DNA of 64,000 bases from Saprospiraceae bacterium (GTDB lineage: Bacteria > Bacteroidota > Bacteroidia > Chitinophagales > Saprospiraceae). The notes beneath the pieces were generated by a model. It was not told the origin of the DNA, made no database searches, and saw only the letters and a list, made by a program, of their open reading frames with translations. Every line of letters begins with the position of its first letter. Position 1 is the first letter of the stretch. Shown here piece after piece: positions 60,095 through 64,000 of the stretch. The stretch spans positions 1,398,001 through 1,462,000 of the forward strand of contig JADJLQ010000001.1 of assembly GCA_016709995.1 (NCBI GenBank), read 5' to 3'. A program made the translations under genes and the position numbers.

Positions 60095-61123
60095 TTAATT
60101 TGAATTGATCAATGGTTTAAAATCAGCGTACTTAGGTATGACTAATTTGAATTTTTCAATAGCTTCTTTGAGACTGGTGTGTTGATATCCTCCACTTGCA
60201 TTCTTGTGTCCTCCACCATTAAAATGTTCTCTGGACATACTTTGAACGGAGATATCCCCTTTGGACCTAAAAGAAAATTTAATGATGCCGTTTTGATCTG
60301 TGATTAGGGCGGCAATCATCACATCCTTCAGTGTCAACAAATAATTGACGATCCCCTCCGTATCTCCTCTGGATATCGAAAATTTAGCATAATCTTCCTT
60401 AGTCAGGTAAATATATCCGGTCAGATATTCCGGCAAGATCTCCATGCGGTGATACAGGCAATAACCCAGTAAACGAAGTTGTTTTTCCGGAGCGTTCTTG
60501 AATAAAAGCACCTGGAGTCTGTCATTGTCTACCCCCAATTCGAGCAGGCGTGCCGCTTTACGCATTAACTTCGGCGACAAGGCGTGTGCAAAATTACCGG
60601 TATCAGTCAAGATCCCTGTGTAAAGACATTCTGCTATATCCGGTGTGATGAAAGCTTCATGACCCAACTCAGAAATCATATCAAAAATCAGCTCACAGGT
60701 TGCACTGGCAGAGGGATCAGAGATCATGAGATCAGAAAAGGGCTCTGGATCAATATGATGGTCCACCATCACCTTCGTGGCTTTGCTGAGTCGAACCCAT
60801 TCACCCATTTTATCGATCCTGTCCAAAGCATTAAAATCAAGACAAAATATCATAGAAGCTACATCCACCAATTCTTTGGCACGTTCGGCATGGGTATCGA
60901 AAATAATGATTTCGTCTGCTCGGGACATCCAACTAAAATTGAGTGGGTACTCACTGGGCAATATCACATTTACTTTATGTCCTCGTCCACTCAAATAAAG
61001 CATCCAGGCCAGACATGAACCGATAGCATCACCATCGGGATTACGATGGGATAAGATCACGATATTTTGAGGAAACGCGAGGGCTCGACGCACCTCTAAT
61101 AAATCTTCCATAAAGCGCCGCAA
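60095..61123 (-). CDS. DHH/DHHA1 phosphoesterase (NrnA/oligoribonuclease-like)
   Basis: This is a 342-residue cytosolic enzyme with two-domain DHH architecture. Motifs: SHRNPDGDAIGSCLA (DxD metal site), CLDFNALDRID (Asp), the signature VDHHID, and the C-terminal DHHA1 motif GGGHKNASGG. Family members degrade nano-RNA and pAp (NrnA) or cyclic-di-nucleotide products. Which of these it does cannot be told from sequence alone. It is upstream of the FKBP gene (11 bp apart) and divergent from ndk. Confidence 0.9.
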   Translation of the reverse strand: MRRFMEDLLEVRRALAFPQNIVILSHRNPDGDAIGSCLAWMLYLSGRGHKVNVILPSEYPLNFSWMSRADEIIIFDTHAERAKELVDVASMIFCLDFNALDRIDKMGEWVRLSKATKVMVDHHIDPEPFSDLMISDPSASATCELIFDMISELGHEAFITPDIAECLYTGILTDTGNFAHALSPKLMRKAARLLELGVDNDRLQVLLFKNAPEKQLRLLGYCLYHRMEILPEYLTGYIYLTKEDYAKFSISRGDTEGIVNYLLTLKDVMIAALITDQNGIIKFSFRSKGDISVQSMSREHFNGGGHKNASGGYQHTSLKEAIEKFKLVIPKYADFKPLINSN

Positions 61124-61200
61124 ATATCGTCAAAATAAACTAATTCGAAGGCTTTTATTGGTCAATTGATATTACCTTTGCCGCGCAAAAAAAATATTTA

Positions 61201-61620
61201 ATGAGCAATAACAGGACTTTTACCATGATCAAACCAGACGCAGTAGCTTCTGGTCATATCGGCGCCATACTAAATCATATCAACCAGGCTGGTTTTAAGA
61301 TAGTCGCTATGAAACTTACCCGATTGTCACAGGAGACTGCCGGACGATTCTATGAAGTGCACAAAGCAAGACCATTTTATGGCGAACTCGTCGATTTTAT
61401 GAGTTCTGGCCCTATCGTTGCTGCCATACTTGAAAAAGAAAATGCCGTCGACGACTTCAGGTCCCTCATTGGAGCCACTGATCCTGCTAAAGCTGCTCCC
61501 GGTACTATTAGAGCACTTTATGCAAAAAATGTGGGTGAAAATGCAGTGCACGGTTCTGACTCTGATGAAAATGCAGCTATTGAATCCGCTTTTCATTTTG
61601 CAGGTGTAGAAACATTTTAG
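61201..61620 (+). CDS. ndk: Nucleoside diphosphate kinase
   Basis: This is a 139-residue enzyme that transfers the gamma-phosphate of ATP to other nucleoside diphosphates. The start RTFTMIKPDAVASGHIGAIL holds the conserved Lys; the phosphohistidine is in NAVHGSDSDENA. Full length for the family. A TACCTTTG (-7-like) element at 61173-61180 lies 20 bp before the ATG, but no good -33 partner is seen. It is divergent from the DHH gene. Confidence 0.95.
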   Translation: MSNNRTFTMIKPDAVASGHIGAILNHINQAGFKIVAMKLTRLSQETAGRFYEVHKARPFYGELVDFMSSGPIVAAILEKENAVDDFRSLIGATDPAKAAPGTIRALYAKNVGENAVHGSDSDENAAIESAFHFAGVETF

Positions 61621-61651
61621 GCTTTGATCAAAGCTGATGGATGACCCTGGT

Positions 61652-62647
61652 TCATCCAATTTGCAAAATAGATATTCCATCTCCACCGGCTTCTTCCGGA
61701 GGATGCAAAATATTTTTAATGGCTTTGTACTGTCTCGCTTGAGACCTGACCACATCTCTCAGGATGCCGGTACCTTTGCCATGCAATATTTTGACTTCAT
61801 GGACATTACTCAGTAAGGCCCTATCAAGGTAGTTTTCTAATAGTTCTATAGCTTGTGCCTTACTCATCCCTCTCAAATCAAGGCTGCTCTCTACTTTTTT
61901 TTCTTCGACGAGTATAGTCTTAGTCTTCAAGGGCAGAGCATCCTCCACTGGTGATCGTACGGCGATCAGGTCTCTGGTAGCAATATTCAACTGGATCGAC
62001 CCAATAGCCACTTCTGACAATCCATTGCGCATGGACAGGACCTGCCCGATCTCTGAACCATTCTTAAGTTTGACATGGCTACCCACTACAATTGGTTTGG
62101 AATGTATTTTTTCAAGAGCAGCTATCTCCATATCCAAAGATTTTACCTCTGTAGTCAATGCCTCAATCTTAATCTTCTGGTGTTGCTTCTGATTTTGGAC
62201 TTGGACAGGATTCTTTAATTGAGTCGATTTAACTTCTCTGAGGGCTTTATCTACTTTATGGGCTATTTCTTTGGTTGCATTTACCTCCCAGGATTTTTGC
62301 TCCAGCTTGAGTTTTTTGCGCTTGATCTCAAAGTCGGCTGCAAGTTGTTCATAGGTTTTAATGAGTTTATCTAATCGGTCTTCTTTCTCTTTAGATCTTG
62401 TCACTTGTTCTTCCAGCAAGGCTTTATCGCGTTGGAGCTCGATTAAAAGTTCTTCGAGTTCTTTCTGATCCTGGTGGGTCCTTTGCTTCGCTTGTTCTAT
62501 AACGATTGGGTCCAGGCCGCTTCTGGTGGCTACCTCAAAAGCATAGGAACTGCCGGGTCTACCCACTTTCAATTGAAAAGTTGGTTTTAGCAACTCTGTA
62601 TCAAACACCATAGCTCCATTGAGTAATCCCTTGGTCTTATAGGCCAA
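61652..62647 (-). CDS. mutS2: MutS2, C-terminal part (frame separated)
   Basis: This is the C-terminal part of endonuclease/ribosome-rescue protein MutS2. It continues the ATPase (AYKTKGLLNGAMVFDTELLKPTFQLKVGRPGSSYAFEVATRSGLD), then a long coiled coil (KQRTHQDQKELEELLIELQRD ... KVDKALREV), a KOW-like segment (VVGSHVKLKNGSEIGQVLSM) and the Smr nuclease domain (LDLRGMSKAQAIELLENYLD ... HGKGTGILRD). The upstream frame (62637-63920) carries the rest. The two join perfectly (NKKKVFGIITTHYSNLKVLAYKTKG) if one A is removed from the 7-base run at 62690-62696, so the break is probably a sequencing error. Confidence 0.9.
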   Translation of the reverse strand: MAYKTKGLLNGAMVFDTELLKPTFQLKVGRPGSSYAFEVATRSGLDPIVIEQAKQRTHQDQKELEELLIELQRDKALLEEQVTRSKEKEDRLDKLIKTYEQLAADFEIKRKKLKLEQKSWEVNATKEIAHKVDKALREVKSTQLKNPVQVQNQKQHQKIKIEALTTEVKSLDMEIAALEKIHSKPIVVGSHVKLKNGSEIGQVLSMRNGLSEVAIGSIQLNIATRDLIAVRSPVEDALPLKTKTILVEEKKVESSLDLRGMSKAQAIELLENYLDRALLSNVHEVKILHGKGTGILRDVVRSQARQYKAIKNILHPPEEAGGDGISILQIG

Positions 62648-64000
62648 TACTTTGAGATTGGAATAATGCGTCGTAATGATACCAAAGACTTTTTTTCTTA
62701 TTTAGGGCCAACAAGATGGCTTCGGCGATAGCCCCCCCGAGCTTAGGATCGGTCCCTGAACCAAATTCATCGATACAAATCAAACTTCGTTCGTCTGCCA
62801 CCTCCATAAATTGTTTCATCAATAATAACCTGGAGCTGTAGGTACTCAAATCTTCTTCCAAAGACTGATGATCTCCGATATCACCAAGAAAACTATGAAA
62901 AAGCCCCATCTCGCTGGCTTCATGCACTGGTATCAGCAGGCCTGACTGCAACATCATCTGGATCAGGACACCAGCTTTCATAGCTACTGATTTACCGCCA
63001 GCATTAGGACCACTTAGTATCAATATCCTGTTTTCACCCAATAGTATTAAATCAAAAGGGATCGTTGGTTTTTTTAAAGGCTGATTTTTGAGCAACAATA
63101 AAGGATGGCGTCCCGATTTAATCTTTAACTGAGGACGATCATATATCTCTGGTCGACAGCCTGCATACCTCGCTGACAGTAAAGTTTTGGCTCTAACAAA
63201 ATCAAAATGTAGGAGCACTTCCCATGCTGTCCTCAACATATCAACCTGACTATGACATTTCTGGCTCAATAACTTGAATAACCGATATATTTCTTTTTGG
63301 TATTCAATCTCCAATTCAAAAAGTTCATTGTTCTTTTCGAGAATGGCTTCAGGCTCAATATAGGTCGTGCGGCCTGTAGAGGATTCGTCGTGGATAATGC
63401 CCCGCAATTTGCGCTTATGCTCCGCATTGACAGCGACTACCCTTCTATTATTCCTAATACTTTCACCAGACTCACTCAACCATCCATTCTTTCTATATTC
63501 AGCAAGTAAGGACTTAAATACCTGGTCTATTTCATGCTCCTTGGACTTCAGACTCCTAGCTATCGTCTTGAGTTCGGGTGACGCATCCGGCCGGACTTGA
63601 CCATGATCGTCAAAGATTTTCTTAAATTCTTCATACAGACTAGATTCATAGGCCAGGGTCACAAACTGATTATATGCCAGAGGACTTAACTCAACAACAG
63701 CAGGGTCATTAAAATATGTCTTTAACTCCTCCAGATTGACCAGTACTGCCAACACCAATAAAAGTGCTTCGTGGTCTAACGCGTAATCTTCTACTGAAAT
63801 ATATTCTAATGTTTGTTGAATAGACTGACAAGACTTGATGGGAATCAAAGCACTTTGCTCATAAGCCCTTTTGCATTCTTGTACTTCATCCAGCTGTTGA
63901 TCCAGGGTGGTTTTGTCCACATAAAGAGTAAGTGGAAAGTAAGTAGTTCTTGTATCCCCGATAAGGCATAGATCTCTGACTAAATTTGAAATTTTGTCAA
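62637..64000 (-). CDS. mutS2: MutS2, N-terminal part (runs off the window)
   Basis: This is the N-terminal and ATPase-core part of MutS2. Walker A is LSGPNAGGKSVAMKAG; the Walker B region is SLICIDEFGSGTDPKLGGAIAEA. A Met-less reading extends upstream of the GTG at 63920 (DKISNLVRDLCLIGDTRTTYF...LTLYVD) to the window edge at 64000, so the gene is 5'-partial here. The open frame ends LNKKKSLWYHYDALFQSQSIGL because of the A-run at 62690-62696. It acts on branched DNA or collided ribosomes. Full gene: 61652 to beyond 64000. Confidence 0.9.
   Translation of the reverse strand, partial: DKISNLVRDLCLIGDTRTTYFPLTLYVDKTTLDQQLDEVQECKRAYEQSALIPIKSCQSIQQTLEYISVEDYALDHEALLLVLAVLVNLEELKTYFNDPAVVELSPLAYNQFVTLAYESSLYEEFKKIFDDHGQVRPDASPELKTIARSLKSKEHEIDQVFKSLLAEYRKNGWLSESGESIRNNRRVVAVNAEHKRKLRGIIHDESSTGRTTYIEPEAILEKNNELFELEIEYQKEIYRLFKLLSQKCHSQVDMLRTAWEVLLHFDFVRAKTLLSARYAGCRPEIYDRPQLKIKSGRHPLLLLKNQPLKKPTIPFDLILLGENRILILSGPNAGGKSVAMKAGVLIQMMLQSGLLIPVHEASEMGLFHSFLGDIGDHQSLEEDLSTYSSRLLLMKQFMEVADERSLICIDEFGSGTDPKLGGAIAEAILLALNKKKSLWYHYDALFQSQSIGL

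Noticed and set aside
61418..61609. Frames overlapping ndk, purL and the PKD protein on either strand
   Set aside because: Shadows of strongly conserved genes without domain content.

Overview
The window looks like a chromosome segment of a Bacteroidota bacterium, most likely of the Saprospirales/Chitinophagales side. The reasons are a PorP/SprF - OmpA/PD40 - PKD/CHU_C gene trio (type IX secretion and gliding-type surface proteins), TlpA proteins with DUF4369-like N-termini, a TAnnTTTG-type promoter and AT-rich composition. No rRNA, tRNA or CRISPR was seen.

Region 1 (about 1-28,630) is an integron cassette array, read here as a chromosomal array without a recognisable IntI (CALIN-like). Sixteen units can be delimited. 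Each starts at a G^TTRRRY core and ends in an imperfect hairpin (attC). For most units the first 7-10 bases are the reverse complement of the R'' core of the unit's own attC, as expected if each was once a free circular cassette. Cargo: a YwqK/MORN-like lipoprotein with an alpha/beta hydrolase; a large protein of unknown function; a FISUMP-domain protein; an FGE-sulfatase protein with a HEXXH protein; a quinone-oxidoreductase/SDR pair with an HxlR regulator; a metallophosphoesterase; a propeller lipoprotein; Dps; a Ca2+/cation exchanger with an amphi-Trp protein; a DoxX-like membrane protein. Four units are not ordinary cargo. Two copies of unit A (917-4691, 5832-8301) and two of unit B (15570-18150, 22176-24613) each carry a tyrosine recombinase and an IS91-like HUH (Y2) transposase inside cassette boundaries. 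A third A-derived end lies at 24664-25087. Unit A copy 1 is interrupted by an ISL3-family IS with an exact 8-bp target duplication. Both genes of unit B carry short palindromic insertions. A further tyrosine recombinase at 8-865 lies just upstream of the first core site.

Region 2 (about 28,630-32,220) is a transition zone with decayed genes (a VOC/glyoxalase pseudogene and a membrane-protein fragment), a periplasmic protein, an ArsR - AHSA1 - DUF1801 cluster with a palindromic operator, and a roughly 600-bp gene-free stretch.

Region 3 (32,220-64,000) is ordinary chromosomal backbone: fbaA, trxB, a membrane-anchored subtilase, aroK, yajC, the T9SS-associated trio, DinB proteins, an M28 peptidase, TlpA-type redoxins, an SDR, a di-haem peroxidase, purL, a beta-propeller lipoprotein, a MazG-like protein, prfB with its programmed +1 frameshift, an FKBP isomerase, a DHH phosphoesterase, ndk and mutS2.

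A recurrent feature is frame loss at homopolymer runs. It affects the mobile units, several cassettes and also the core genes fbaA and mutS2. This suggests that many of the apparent pseudogenes come from long-read homopolymer errors rather than real decay, so frameshift calls should be read with that in mind.
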